64,000 bases of DNA from Clostridiales bacterium UBA5888 (GTDB lineage: Bacteria; Bacillota; Clostridia; Oscillospirales; Oscillospiraceae): NCBI GenBank assembly GCA_002431965.1, contig DJEW01000011.1, positions 49,793 to 113,792 of the forward strand. The letters are read 5' to 3'. The notes under the pieces are model-generated. The model was given only the letters and a program-made list of their open reading frames with translations, had not been told where the DNA came from and ran no database searches. How positions within the stretch are numbered: the stretch's first letter is position 1; each line of letters opens with the position of its first letter. Shown here piece after piece: positions 48,742 through 57,838 of this stretch. The position numbers and the translations under genes are program-made.

Positions 48742-48778
48742 CAATACCCAAACCGGAAATATACCGGTTTGGGTATTG
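48742..48778 (+). terminator. Terminator of the PfkB kinase gene
   Basis: A perfect 15-bp stem CAATACCCAAACCGG/CCGGTTTGGGTATTG with a 7-nt loop. Confidence 0.88.
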
Positions 48779-48849
48779 TTATTATGCTCAAAAGCATATC
48801 CCCGAATTTGGACATTGCGCCAAAGTTGAGGAATCTTTGCGAAGTGTTG

Positions 48850-48878
48850 TTGACTTTGCGCCGCAAGCTTGCTAATAT
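48850..48878 (+). promoter_or_regulatory. Promoter of the LacI regulator gene
   Basis: TTGACT (48850-48855), 17 bp, TAATAT (48873-48878), start near 48885. Confidence 0.75.
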
Positions 48879-48895
48879 TTAAGCACAGAGAGATT

Positions 48896-48919
48896 GGAAA
48901 CGTTTCCGGCAACGTTGCC
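48896..48919. promoter_or_regulatory. Two adjacent LacI-type palindromic operators
   Basis: GGAAACGTTTCC (48896-48907) and GGCAACGTTGCC (48908-48919) are perfect 12-bp palindromes with the central CG of LacI/cre sites, placed side by side just after the transcription start. The first also resembles a CcpA cre. Both fit autorepression of the LacI gene. Confidence 0.8.
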
Positions 48920-48988
48920 GGGAACGGTATCGCGCAAAAAAACAGGACAAAACACGACGGAACAATTTCCGTCAGGGCGGGAGAAAAC

Positions 48989-50014
48989 ATGACAATAAAA
49001 GACATTGCCAAGGCGTGCGGGGTGAGCGTGAGCACAGTGTCCCGCGTGCTGAATGACCGCCCGGATGTGAGCGCCGAGGTGCGCAGACGTGTGCTGGATG
49101 TCGTGGAGGACAAGGGGTATATTCCCAACAACAGTGCGCGCGACCTTGTGCGCAGCCAGTCCGCCGCGATAGGCGTGATAGTGCGCGGGATGGGAAACCT
49201 GTTCTTTGCGGATATGCTGAAGACCGTGGCGCGCGAGATAGAGCGCAGCGGCTACACCATGGTGCTGCACTTTATCGACTCCGACGCGGACGAGGTAAAG
49301 GCAGGGGCGATACTTGAGCGTGAAAAGAAGCTGCGCGGGCTTATCTTCCTTGGCGGAAGATTTGACTATACCCCGTCCGAGCTGACGCTGATAGGCGTGC
49401 CGTATGTGTGCTGCTCCTATACAAACTGCTTCGGCTCGCTGCGCGAGGAGGATTATTCCTCCGTTTCCATTGACGACTACTCCACCGCATATAAGGCGAC
49501 GGAAATACTTATAGAGCGCGGGCACCGGCGCATTGCCGCCGCCGTGCCGAGCTGCAGCGACCGGTCGATAAGCGAGCTGCGCTGCAACGGCTACCGCGAG
49601 GCGCTGCGCGATCACGGAATCAGGTTTGACAGCGCGCTGCTCGTGGAGACGGGCGGCTGCTTCGACATGACGGAGACGTATCAGGCGGTCAGCGCGCTCA
49701 TGCGCACGAAGGCGGAATTCACGGCGCTGCTGACGCTCTCGGACACGACGGCGATCGCCGCGATGAAGGCGATAGAGGACAGCGGAAGGCGCGTGCCCGA
49801 CGACGTGTCGGTTATAGCCATCGACGGGCTGAACGTGTCTGAATATGTCTCGCCGACGCTGACGACGCTTGTGCAGCCGGCAGAGGAGATGGGGCGCGAG
49901 AGCGTGAAGATCCTTGTGGACACGCTTGAGGGGCGCGGCAAGGCGCGGCACGTCTGCGTGGAAACGCATCTGCGCGAGGGCGCTTCGGTGAAGCGGCTCG
50001 TGCCTGACAGATAA
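48989..50014 (+). CDS. LacI-family regulator of the alpha-glucan cluster
   Basis: 341 residues. The N-terminal HTH (MTIKDIAKACGVSVSTVSRV, LNDRPDVSAEVRRRVLDVVE) includes the hinge helix region, followed by a periplasmic-binding-protein fold (AAIGVIVRGMGNLFFADML to DDVSVIAIDGLNVSEYVSPTLTTL). The start is the ATG at 48989, with GGGAG 6 nt upstream. Two palindromic operators precede it. It lies immediately upstream of the sugar ABC importer and amylomaltase and most likely controls them in response to malto-oligosaccharides (inference). Confidence 0.95.
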   Translation: MTIKDIAKACGVSVSTVSRVLNDRPDVSAEVRRRVLDVVEDKGYIPNNSARDLVRSQSAAIGVIVRGMGNLFFADMLKTVAREIERSGYTMVLHFIDSDADEVKAGAILEREKKLRGLIFLGGRFDYTPSELTLIGVPYVCCSYTNCFGSLREEDYSSVSIDDYSTAYKATEILIERGHRRIAAAVPSCSDRSISELRCNGYREALRDHGIRFDSALLVETGGCFDMTETYQAVSALMRTKAEFTALLTLSDTTAIAAMKAIEDSGRRVPDDVSVIAIDGLNVSEYVSPTLTTLVQPAEEMGRESVKILVDTLEGRGKARHVCVETHLREGASVKRLVPDR

Positions 50015-50123
50015 ACATGATTTTCCCGACCGGCACCCACGCCGGCGTGAAGATACCAAACCCGCGCAGGGCGGCAGAGCCGTCTGCAACGGGACAAAAA
50101 ATCTTAAAAGGAGAAAGTATCTA

Positions 50124-51464
50124 ATGAAAAAGATTCTTGCAATGCTTCTGGCGCTGTGCATGGTCTTTGCTCTGTGCGCCTGCGGACAGTCCGCAGCTCC
50201 TGCTGAGCAGCCTGCCCAGGAGAGTGCCGCTCCCGCAGAGGACGCAGCACCCGCTGACGAGACCCCCGCAGCCGAGGGCTCCGTCTACTACCTCAACTTC
50301 AAGCCCGAGCAGGATGAGCAGTGGCAGGCTCTTGCAAAGAGCTACACTGAGCAGACCGGCGTCCCCGTGACCGTAGTCACCGCCGCTTCCGGCACTTACG
50401 AGGAGACCCTCGCCGCCGAGATGGCGAAGAGCGAAGCGCCCACCCTGTTCCAGGTCAACGGGCCTGTCGGTCTTGCAAACTGGAAGGACTACTGCTACGA
50501 TCTCAGCGGCACTGACCTCTACGGCGAGCTGACGAGCGATTCCTATGCGCTCAAGGACGGCGACGCTGTTTGCGGCATTGCCTACGTTATCGAGTCCTAC
50601 GGTCTCATCGTCAACAAGACCCTGCTTGAAAAGGCCGGCTACACTATTGCCGACATCAACTCCTTCGACACCCTCAAGGCCGTCGCCGAGGACATCACCG
50701 CCCGCAAGGACGAGCTCGGCTTCGCCGCTTTCACCTCCGCCGGTATGGACAGCTCCTCCGACTGGCGCTTCAAGACCCACCTTGCCAACCTCCCCATCTA
50801 CTTTGAGTACAAGGATGAGGGCATAAGCAGCACCGACGCTATCAAGGGCACTTACCTTGATAACTACAAGGCGATCTGGGATCTCTACATCAACAACTCC
50901 ACCTGCGATCCCAAGGATCTGGCGAGCAAGACCGGCGACGACTCCCGCAATGAGCTGCTCAACGGCGAGGCCGTGTTCTTCCAGAACGGTTCCTGGGAGT
51001 ACGGCAACCTGTCCGGCACGTTCACTGACGACGAGCTGGCGATGATCCCCATCTACATCGGTGTGGGCGATGAGGCAAACCAGGGTCTGTGCACCGGCAC
51101 CGAGAACTACTGGTGCGTCAACAACGAGGCTGACGAGGCCGATATAAAGGCGACGCTCGACTTCCTGTACTGGTGCGTTACCTCTGAGGAAGGCACGAAA
51201 GCTCTTGCAGACGACATGGGCTTTGTTATCCCCTTCAAGAGCGCTGTCGAGTCCAGCAACCTCTTCGTCAAGCAGGATGCCGAGTACACCGCAGAGGGCA
51301 AGACCCCTGTGTCCTGGAACTTCACCACCATGCCCTCCGAGGAGTGGAAGAACGGTGTTGGTTCTGCTCTGACCGCTTATGCGGCCGGCACCGGCGACTG
51401 GGACGGCGTTGTCACCGCGTTTGTCGATGGCTGGGCTTCCGAGTATGCACTTGCCAACGGCTGA
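50124..51464 (+). CDS. Sugar ABC transporter solute-binding lipoprotein (MalE-like)
   Basis: 446 residues. A lipoprotein signal (MKKILAMLLALCMVFALCAC) has a lipobox at ALCAC, then an Ala/Pro/Glu-rich linker (~25-50) and a family 1 binding-protein fold (FKPEQDEQWQALAKSYTEQT, PTLFQVNGPVGL, FFQNGSWEYGNL). It captures oligosaccharides for the permeases downstream. The use of optimal codons suggests high expression. AAGGAGAAAG precedes the ATG. A terminator at 51493-51521 probably leaves it in excess over the permeases. Confidence 0.94.
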   Translation: MKKILAMLLALCMVFALCACGQSAAPAEQPAQESAAPAEDAAPADETPAAEGSVYYLNFKPEQDEQWQALAKSYTEQTGVPVTVVTAASGTYEETLAAEMAKSEAPTLFQVNGPVGLANWKDYCYDLSGTDLYGELTSDSYALKDGDAVCGIAYVIESYGLIVNKTLLEKAGYTIADINSFDTLKAVAEDITARKDELGFAAFTSAGMDSSSDWRFKTHLANLPIYFEYKDEGISSTDAIKGTYLDNYKAIWDLYINNSTCDPKDLASKTGDDSRNELLNGEAVFFQNGSWEYGNLSGTFTDDELAMIPIYIGVGDEANQGLCTGTENYWCVNNEADEADIKATLDFLYWCVTSEEGTKALADDMGFVIPFKSAVESSNLFVKQDAEYTAEGKTPVSWNFTTMPSEEWKNGVGSALTAYAAGTGDWDGVVTAFVDGWASEYALANG

Positions 51465-51492
51465 TAGAAATATCGCCGAAAGCCAACAAATC

Positions 51493-51521
51493 AAAAGGGT
51501 GGGCATCCGCCCACCCTTTTT
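51493..51521 (+). terminator. Intra-operon terminator after the binding-protein gene
   Basis: A perfect 12-bp stem AAAAGGGTGGGC/GCCCACCCTTTT with loop ATCC, then T. Partial termination would set the binding protein : permease ratio. Confidence 0.88.
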
Positions 51522-51526
51522 CCTAC

Positions 51527-51641
51527 ACCTGACCCGTGCACCGTGTGCTTTTATACGGCGCAGGGGTCAGGTATAGGGCAGCGCCGCAATCATGACCCCG
51601 GTTTTACGGTCGGTCGTTTTGCCGCATTGACCGGCGCTGCC
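51527..51641 (+). other. Intercistronic region with two long-range inverted repeats
   Basis: ACCTGACCC (51527-51535) pairs with GGGTCAGGT (51564-51572), and GGCAGCGCC (51577-51585) pairs with GGCGCTGCC (51633-51641). The second loop is ~47 nt and contains further short stems. It holds no ORF. It could be an mRNA-stability element, a processed small RNA or a relic. Confidence 0.6.
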
Positions 51642-51672
51642 ATAAGAAAATTTAACACAGGAGGAGATTGAG

Positions 51673-52524
51673 TTGGAAAAGGCTATTAGAAAGTACTGGC
51701 CGCTGTTTCTGCTGCCGACTTTGTGCGCTTTCGTGATCGGGTTTGTCGTCCCGTTCGTGCAGGGCGCATATCTGTCGTTCTGCAAATTCCAGACGGTCAA
51801 CAAGGCGACGTTTATTGGCGTGTCGAACTACGTGAAAGCGGTCGCAGATCCTCTGTTTTCACAGTCGTTCTGGCTGACGGTGCGCTTCACGGTGGTCTCC
51901 ACGCTCGTGATCAACGTTTTCGCGCTGACCGTGGCGCTGCTGCTGACGCGAAACATCAAGGGCACGAATCTTTTCAGAACGGTGTACTTCATGCCGAACC
52001 TTATCGGCGGCATCGTTCTCGGCTACATATGGCAGGTGCTGCTTAACTGCGCGCTCACTCTGCTGGGCAAGCCCCTGCTCGCGCTGGACGCAACATATGG
52101 CTATTGGGGGCTTATCATTCTGATGGCATGGCAGCAGATAGGCTATATGATGATAATTTACATCGCGGGGCTGCAGGCCATACCGAACGACTATATAGAA
52201 GCGGCGAAGATAGACGGCGCAAACTCCTGGCAGACGCTGTGGAAGGTGAAAATGCCAAACCTTATGCCGTCAATCACGATCTGCCTGTTTCTCACGCTCA
52301 CAAACTCCTTCAAGCTCTTTGACCAGAACCTTGCGCTCACCGCGGGCGAGCCTGCCCACGCCTCGGAGCTGATAGCGCTGAACATCTATAATACGTTCTA
52401 CGTGCGCTCCGGCATGCAGTGGAAGGGTATAGGACAGGCGAAGGCGGTCATATTCTGCATTATCGTTGTTATAATCTCGCTTATTCAGCTCAAGGTGACA
52501 CGCTCAAAGGAGGTACAGCAGTAA
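51673..52524 (+). CDS. ABC transporter permease (MalF-like)
   Basis: 283 residues, six helices. The EAA loop that contacts the ATPase is IEAAKIDGANSWQTLWKVKM (~175-194). Helix 1 reads LFLLPTLCAFVIGFVVPF. The start is the TTG at 51673, with AGGAGG 8 nt upstream. Its stop overlaps the MalG-like start (TAATG). No ATPase (MsmX/MalK type) is encoded here; such importers usually share one from elsewhere. Confidence 0.94.
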   Translation: MEKAIRKYWPLFLLPTLCAFVIGFVVPFVQGAYLSFCKFQTVNKATFIGVSNYVKAVADPLFSQSFWLTVRFTVVSTLVINVFALTVALLLTRNIKGTNLFRTVYFMPNLIGGIVLGYIWQVLLNCALTLLGKPLLALDATYGYWGLIILMAWQQIGYMMIIYIAGLQAIPNDYIEAAKIDGANSWQTLWKVKMPNLMPSITICLFLTLTNSFKLFDQNLALTAGEPAHASELIALNIYNTFYVRSGMQWKGIGQAKAVIFCIIVVIISLIQLKVTRSKEVQQ

Positions 52525-53366
52525 TGGAAAAGAGAAATCGTATAATCAACGGCGTTCTCACGTTCATTTTTGCCATACTGAGCCTTGCGTGGGTGTACCC
52601 TGTCGTTATGGTGGTGCTCAACTCCCTCAAGATAGAGCGCGCCATCAGCACCAGCACCGTCTTCAAGCTTCCGACGGCGGACACGTTTGCAGGACTTTCA
52701 AACTTTGCCGATGCGATCTCGTCCAAGGGCTTCCTCTCGGCGTTCTGGTACAGCCTTGTGATAACGGTCACGTCCGTTGTGCTCATCCTTGTTTGCTGCT
52801 CGATGTGCGCATGGTTTATTACGCGCGTCAACACCTGGGTGTCAAAGCTGTGTTACTTTCTCTTTGTGTTTTCAATGGTCGTGCCGTTCCAGATGCTGAT
52901 GTTCACACTGTCGGCACTGTCGGATAAGCTCGGACTCAATACGCCGTATAATATCTGCATCATCTACCTGGGCTTCGGCGCGGGGCTGGCGGTATTCATG
53001 TTCTGCGGCTTTGTCAAGTCCATACCAATTGAGATAGAAGAGGCGGCGATGATAGACGGCTGCGGTCCGCTGAGAACTTTCTTCTCCGTTGTGCTGCCGA
53101 TGCTCAAGCCAACGCTTGTCTCCGTTGGAATACTGGAGACGATGTGGCTGTGGAACGACTATCTTCTGCCTTACCTCGTGCTCGACCGCAAGAAGTACAC
53201 CACCATCCCCATACTCATTCAGTACTTCCGCGGCAGCTACGGCAAGGTTGAGATGGGCCCGATGATGGCGTGCATCGTGCTGACCATAATACCCATTATC
53301 ATCGTCTACGTTGTCGGGCAGAAGCACATCATCAAGGGTGTGGCTGCCGGCGCCGTGAAGGGCTGA
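52524..53366 (+). CDS. ABC transporter permease (MalG-like)
   Basis: 280 residues, six helices. EAA loop: IPIEIEEAAMIDGCGPLRTF (~165-184). The C-terminal region YFRGSYGKVEMGPMMACIVL is typical of MalG-type permeases. AAGGAGG lies 8 nt before the ATG, which overlaps the stop of the preceding permease by one base. It forms the heterodimeric channel with the MalF-like partner. Confidence 0.94.
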   Translation: MEKRNRIINGVLTFIFAILSLAWVYPVVMVVLNSLKIERAISTSTVFKLPTADTFAGLSNFADAISSKGFLSAFWYSLVITVTSVVLILVCCSMCAWFITRVNTWVSKLCYFLFVFSMVVPFQMLMFTLSALSDKLGLNTPYNICIIYLGFGAGLAVFMFCGFVKSIPIEIEEAAMIDGCGPLRTFFSVVLPMLKPTLVSVGILETMWLWNDYLLPYLVLDRKKYTTIPILIQYFRGSYGKVEMGPMMACIVLTIIPIIIVYVVGQKHIIKGVAAGAVKG

Positions 53367-53392
53367 TACTAAAATCAAAGCAGGTGATTACC

Positions 53393-54916
53393 ATGGACCG
53401 CTCAAGCGGTATACTAATGGCCATGAGCTCCCTGCCGTCAAAGCACGGTATAGGGACGATGGGCAAGTGCGCATACGAATTTATTGATTTTCTGAAGGCG
53501 GCGGGGCAAAAATACTGGCAGCTGCTGCCACTTGGACCGACAAGCTACGGCGACAGCCCATACTCCTCGTTTTCCACCTTTGCCGGAAATCCATACTATA
53601 TAGACCTGGATATGCTCATCGAGGACGGGCTTTTGAAGCGCAGCGATCTGCGCGGAGCCGAATGGGGCGAGGATGCGGCAAGCGTAGACTACGGCAGGAT
53701 ATATGAGCAGCGCTTCAAGGTGCTGCGCCGCGCGTTCGACCGCGGGCGCGAGAGTGAGAGGGAGAATGCAGAGCAGTTCCGCCGAGAGAACCCATGGGTG
53801 GAGAACTACGCGCTTTTTATGGCGGTCAAGGCGAGCTTCGGCATGAAAAGCTGGCAGGAGTGGACGGATGAAGACATCCGCATGCGCCGCGAGAGCGCCG
53901 TGCGCGAATACGGTGAGCGTCTGCGCGAGGATGTGGATTTCTACGTGTTCCTGCAATATCTCTTCTATCGCCAGTGGGACGCGCTGCGCGATTATGCGCA
54001 TGAAAACGGCGTGCAGTTCATCGGCGACATTCCAATCTATGTCGCGCTTGACTCCGCAGATGTGTGGAGCGACCCGCAGTTTTTCCAGCTTGACGAGAAC
54101 AACGTCCCGGTGGAGGTCGCGGGCGTGCCGCCGGATGCTTTCACCGCCGACGGTCAGCTCTGGGGCAACCCGCTGTACGACTGGGGGCGCATGGCCGCAG
54201 ACGGCTACGGGTGGTGGATACGCCGCATCGCAGGCGCAAAGAGGCTGTACGATGTGATACGCATCGACCATTTCCGCGGCTTTGACAGCTATTGGGCGGT
54301 GCCCTACGGCGACAGAACAGCGAAAAACGGCACATGGAGACCGGGACCCGGAATGGGGTTGGTTGGCGTGCTGACCTCGTGGTTTAATGATCTGAGCTTT
54401 ATTGCGGAGGATCTGGGCTATGTCACGCCGGGCGTGCGCAGGCTGCTGTCCGATTCAGGACTGCCCGGAATGAAGATACTTGAATTCGCGTTCGACGCCC
54501 ATGGCGAATCGGACTATCTCCCTCACCGGTGCGAGCGCAACAGCGTGTGCTACATGGGCACGCACGACAACGACACCGCGCTTGGCTGGCTTGCCGGGAC
54601 GGGGAAGGACGACCGGCGCTTTGCCGAAAGGTATATGCACATCACACCCGACGAGGGGTGGTGCTGGGGCATGATACGCACGGGCATGTCCACCGCGTCC
54701 GATCTCTTCGTCATGCAGATGCAGGACGTGCTGGAGCTTGGCGCAGGCTGCCGGATGAACGTTCCGGGCAGAGCATACGGAAACTGGCGCTGGCGCATGC
54801 TGCCGGGCGCGGCAAATAAAAAGCTTGCAAAGAAGCTGCGCGAATACACCGCAACGTTCCGCCGCCTTCCGGAGACGGCGGGGGAGAGTGCGAAAGCGGA
54901 AGAGAGCGCAAAGTGA
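53393..54916 (+). CDS. malQ: 4-alpha-glucanotransferase (amylomaltase, GH77)
   Basis: 507 residues. It disproportionates malto-oligosaccharides. The GH77 signatures are MDRSSGILMAMSSLPSKHGI, YWQLLPLGPTSYGDSPYSSF, the nucleophile region VIRIDHFRGFDSYW (Asp ~294), SFIAEDLGYVTPGV (acid/base Glu ~343) and YMGTHDNDTALGWL (Asp ~390). AGGTGA lies 6 nt before the ATG. It is last in the MalE-F-G operon, linking import to intracellular maltodextrin metabolism. It ends in a charged tail (ESAKAEESAK) not needed for catalysis. Confidence 0.96.
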   Translation: MDRSSGILMAMSSLPSKHGIGTMGKCAYEFIDFLKAAGQKYWQLLPLGPTSYGDSPYSSFSTFAGNPYYIDLDMLIEDGLLKRSDLRGAEWGEDAASVDYGRIYEQRFKVLRRAFDRGRESERENAEQFRRENPWVENYALFMAVKASFGMKSWQEWTDEDIRMRRESAVREYGERLREDVDFYVFLQYLFYRQWDALRDYAHENGVQFIGDIPIYVALDSADVWSDPQFFQLDENNVPVEVAGVPPDAFTADGQLWGNPLYDWGRMAADGYGWWIRRIAGAKRLYDVIRIDHFRGFDSYWAVPYGDRTAKNGTWRPGPGMGLVGVLTSWFNDLSFIAEDLGYVTPGVRRLLSDSGLPGMKILEFAFDAHGESDYLPHRCERNSVCYMGTHDNDTALGWLAGTGKDDRRFAERYMHITPDEGWCWGMIRTGMSTASDLFVMQMQDVLELGAGCRMNVPGRAYGNWRWRMLPGAANKKLAKKLREYTATFRRLPETAGESAKAEESAK

Positions 54917-54921
54917 ATATG

Positions 54922-54958
54922 AATCGACCGTCTGCATTGCGCAGCCGGTCGATTTTCG
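54922..54958 (+). terminator. Terminator of the glucan operon
   Basis: AATCGACCG/CGGTCGATT outer stem with an inner CTGC/GCAG stem, followed by TTC. Confidence 0.8.
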
Positions 54959-54975
54959 TATATTATACAAGTTCA

Positions 54976-56439
54976 CTATATATAGTTCACGGTTATGCGG
55001 CAGACCTGAAATTCGTCCAGATGGGAGAGAGAGTAGTTGAAGCTGCCGCGCGCAAGACCGTTCCAGCGCCCCATAACGGCGTTGAGCTGGTCGATAAAGC
55101 CGACGTAATCATCCCAGCTTTCAAATTGAAGATATGCCGCGTCCTCGCCGGAGGAGAGACTGTCAAGCTGGTTAAAGAGTATCTGCGTATAATCCTCACC
55201 GGCGGGAATATAGGAGCCGCGGCGCGCGTGATAGCTCATGTTCATGCTCTCGCTGCCGGGGATGATGAGAAATCCCGCGAACGACACGCCCTCGGTGTAC
55301 TTTGAGCGCACCCAGCTGCGCGAGACGTTGAACGCGCCATAGTAGTTGTAGTTCCGGTCGGCGGAGTTGACGTCGTTTGTAACGTCAAGGTCATAATATG
55401 TGCCGTCTATGCGCACGACGTTCCATGCGTGACCGATGGGATTGCCCGGCTGATTGCCCGCCATGACCATGCACGGTATGCCCATCTCCTCGCATATCCA
55501 TTTCATCGCAAGGCTTATCCCGTCGCACTTCGCCGCGCCGTCGCCAAGAGCGCCGTATGCATTCGAGGCGTTGGCGGCGTCGTAGGAGTAAAAGCAGTTG
55601 GAGGCAATATAGTCATAGGCGGCAAGCTCACGCTCATAGTCGCTCAGACCTTCGGTGCTCTGCGCGAGCGTTTTGGCAATGCCGTCGCACACGCTGTATT
55701 CCTTTGCATACTGTTCCTGCGAGAGAGTGATCGGCAGACGGGCGGAGACAACGTTGCCGTCGGAATCGGAGTAATAGGTAATCTCCTCCGCTGCGGAGAA
55801 TTGCAGCAGCTCCGGGCATTCGTAGGACAAAAGCAGAGTGAGATTTGAAAGCTCGTCGCGCGTGAGCGGCTGCGTGAATGAGCAGGCGGAGTCAAACGCG
55901 CTCACGGAGCGGTACAGCGCGCAGAAATTCTCCAGAAGCCGGTCGTCCAGCTGCAATAGATACTCCCGCAGCTCAAAGTGCGGAATGAGCGCGCGCGCCT
56001 GCTGCTGCACGGCCGAGAGCGGCTGCGGCGTGGGCTGCGGCGTCGGCGTGGGGGCAGGTGCGGCGGTCTGCTGCGCCGGAGTGGGAGCTTGCGTGACGGC
56101 GGAGGAGCGGCTTGCATCGCGGGCAAAGGTGACGAGAATGACGACAAGCGCCGCCGCTGCGACAAAAAGCAGCGCCGCCGCTGCGCCGTAGCCGCGGCGC
56201 GGCTTTTCCACGCGAACGTCAATACGCAGAGGGCGCACCTCAATATCGCCGTAATTGACAAAAAACGGCGCGTCAACATACAGCGATGCGCCGGTCTTCA
56301 ACCCGCCGGGCAGCTCCGCCAGGAGCGGTTCGGGCGCGCCGGGATAGCGCAGCGTGCGAAAGCAGCCGGAGCGTGCCTCCGCAGCGCTGAGCGTAACGGA
56401 GACGGAGGTATATTCAGCTTCGGTATATGTATTACTCAT
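54976..56439 (-). CDS. Membrane-anchored transglutaminase-like protein
   Basis: 487 residues from the ATG at 56439. Residues ~1-80 are cytosolic, one helix follows (~85-105: AALLFVAAAALVVILVTFA), then a Pro/Thr/Gln linker (APTPAQQTAAPAPTPTPQPT). The extracellular half has a transglutaminase-core triad: Cys in GDGAAKCDGISLAMKWICEE, His in NPIGHAWNVVRIDGTYY and Asp in YDLDVTND. Such domains act as cysteine proteases or amidases on cell-wall or surface proteins. The start lacks a good ribosome site; a TTG at 56460 is an alternative. Its promoter is not identified. Confidence 0.85.
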   Translation of the reverse strand: MSNTYTEAEYTSVSVTLSAAEARSGCFRTLRYPGAPEPLLAELPGGLKTGASLYVDAPFFVNYGDIEVRPLRIDVRVEKPRRGYGAAAALLFVAAAALVVILVTFARDASRSSAVTQAPTPAQQTAAPAPTPTPQPTPQPLSAVQQQARALIPHFELREYLLQLDDRLLENFCALYRSVSAFDSACSFTQPLTRDELSNLTLLLSYECPELLQFSAAEEITYYSDSDGNVVSARLPITLSQEQYAKEYSVCDGIAKTLAQSTEGLSDYERELAAYDYIASNCFYSYDAANASNAYGALGDGAAKCDGISLAMKWICEEMGIPCMVMAGNQPGNPIGHAWNVVRIDGTYYDLDVTNDVNSADRNYNYYGAFNVSRSWVRSKYTEGVSFAGFLIIPGSESMNMSYHARRGSYIPAGEDYTQILFNQLDSLSSGEDAAYLQFESWDDYVGFIDQLNAVMGRWNGLARGSFNYSLSHLDEFQVCRITVNYI

Positions 56440-56713
56440 AAAAATACTGGTGGCTTTCAATAATTATAAAGTAAGGCGCAGAGCAAAATTATAACACATA
56501 AACTGCTCTGCACATATGAATTGGCTGTAAAAAAAAGAACGGATATGATATACTGAAGTCAGCACCGCACAATACGTCTGCGGCGTCCGGTAAAAGATTT
56601 GCGCTATGGCACAGCCGCTTTTGCTCTTTCCGCTTTATGCGGCGGCACACTATATACAATAATACAAAAAAGCAAAAAGCGCAAGGGCGCAAAGTGAGGA
56701 TGGGGGAAATAAA
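56440..56713. other. Divergent control region between transglutaminase gene and sbcD
   Basis: About 270 nt. It contains a plus-strand promoter candidate TTGGCT-17-TATGAT (56521-56549), 165 nt before sbcD. No further structure or ORF is seen. Confidence 0.5.
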
Positions 56714-57838
56714 ATGAGATTCATACATACGGCGGATCTGCATCTGGGGAAGCGGCTGCACGATGTGCCGCTGCTGGAGGATCAGATATATATGCTCGAC
56801 GAGCTGAGAAGGCTCGCGGTGGAGCGCGCGGCGGACGCAGTAGTGATTGCGGGGGACGTGTATCAGAGCTCATCCCCGCCGAGCGAGGCGATGAGCGCGT
56901 TTGACGGCTTTGTAACGGCGCTCGCCGCGGAGGGAATACGTGTTTTTGCCATCAGCGGAAATCACGATTCGGAGCGCCGGGTTTCATATCTCGCCTCGCT
57001 CGTGCGCGGCAGCGGAATATATGTGAGCGAGCGCTTCACCGGCGCATTGCAGCAGTTCACGCTCACGGATGGGCATGGAGAGATCGTCGTGAGCCTGCTG
57101 CCGTTCGTAAAGCCGATAACGGTGCGCCGGTGCTTCCCGGATGAGGTGATAGAGAGCTATCAGGACGCGGCGGCGGCAGTGCTGCGCCATTCGCCGATAG
57201 ATACGGCAAAGCGCAATATCCTTGTATGCCACCAGTTCATCACCGGCGCGGAGCTGGCAGGCTCGGAGGAGCTGAGCGTGGGCGGGGTGGAGAACATCGA
57301 CGCCGCGCTTTTCGGGGATTTTGACTATGTCGCGCTGGGGCATATCCACCGCGCGCAGCGCGTCGGGCGCGACACGGTGCGTTACGCAGGATCGCCGCTG
57401 AAGTACTCCCTGGCGGAGGCCGCGCACAAAAAAAGCGCCGCCGTCGTGGACATGGGCGCAAAGGGCGAGGTGAGCATTGAGCTTGTGCCGCTCACGCCGC
57501 TGCACGATGTGCGCGAGGTTGAGGGCTTTCTTGACGAGATCATGCGCATGCCGTATTCGGAGGATTATGTCCGGGTGACGGTGTACGACGAGCTTGTGCC
57601 GCCGGATGCGCGCGTGACAGTGACGACGGTGTTTCCAAACCTCCTGCGCTTTGAGGTGAGGAATTCCAAAACCGGCGCGGCGGCGGAGAGCGTCGAGCCG
57701 CAGGATGTGGAGAACAAAAGCGTGGAAGCGCTTTTCTGCGATTTCTTCAGCATGCAGAACAACGGCATACAGCCGAATGAAGAGCAGCTCGCGCTGATAC
57801 GCCGCGTGCTCAGCGAGAGCGGGGAGGAAGAGGAATGA
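56714..57838 (+). CDS. sbcD: SbcD, nuclease subunit of SbcCD
   Basis: 374 residues. Mre11-type phosphoesterase motifs: FIHTADLHLGKRL, VIAGDVYQSSSPPSEA, FAISGNHDSERRV, LVCHQFITGAE and YVALGHIHRAQRVG. With SbcC it forms the ATP-dependent nuclease that opens hairpin and protein-blocked DNA ends. The ATG overlaps nothing upstream, and its stop overlaps the sbcC start (ATGA). Confidence 0.96.
   Translation: MRFIHTADLHLGKRLHDVPLLEDQIYMLDELRRLAVERAADAVVIAGDVYQSSSPPSEAMSAFDGFVTALAAEGIRVFAISGNHDSERRVSYLASLVRGSGIYVSERFTGALQQFTLTDGHGEIVVSLLPFVKPITVRRCFPDEVIESYQDAAAAVLRHSPIDTAKRNILVCHQFITGAELAGSEELSVGGVENIDAALFGDFDYVALGHIHRAQRVGRDTVRYAGSPLKYSLAEAAHKKSAAVVDMGAKGEVSIELVPLTPLHDVREVEGFLDEIMRMPYSEDYVRVTVYDELVPPDARVTVTTVFPNLLRFEVRNSKTGAAAESVEPQDVENKSVEALFCDFFSMQNNGIQPNEEQLALIRRVLSESGEEEE

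Noticed and set aside
54976..55199. Plus-strand ORF of 130 codons over the transglutaminase C-terminus (54913-55305)
   Set aside because: Shadow of the minus-strand gene, which has a catalytic triad and a membrane helix.
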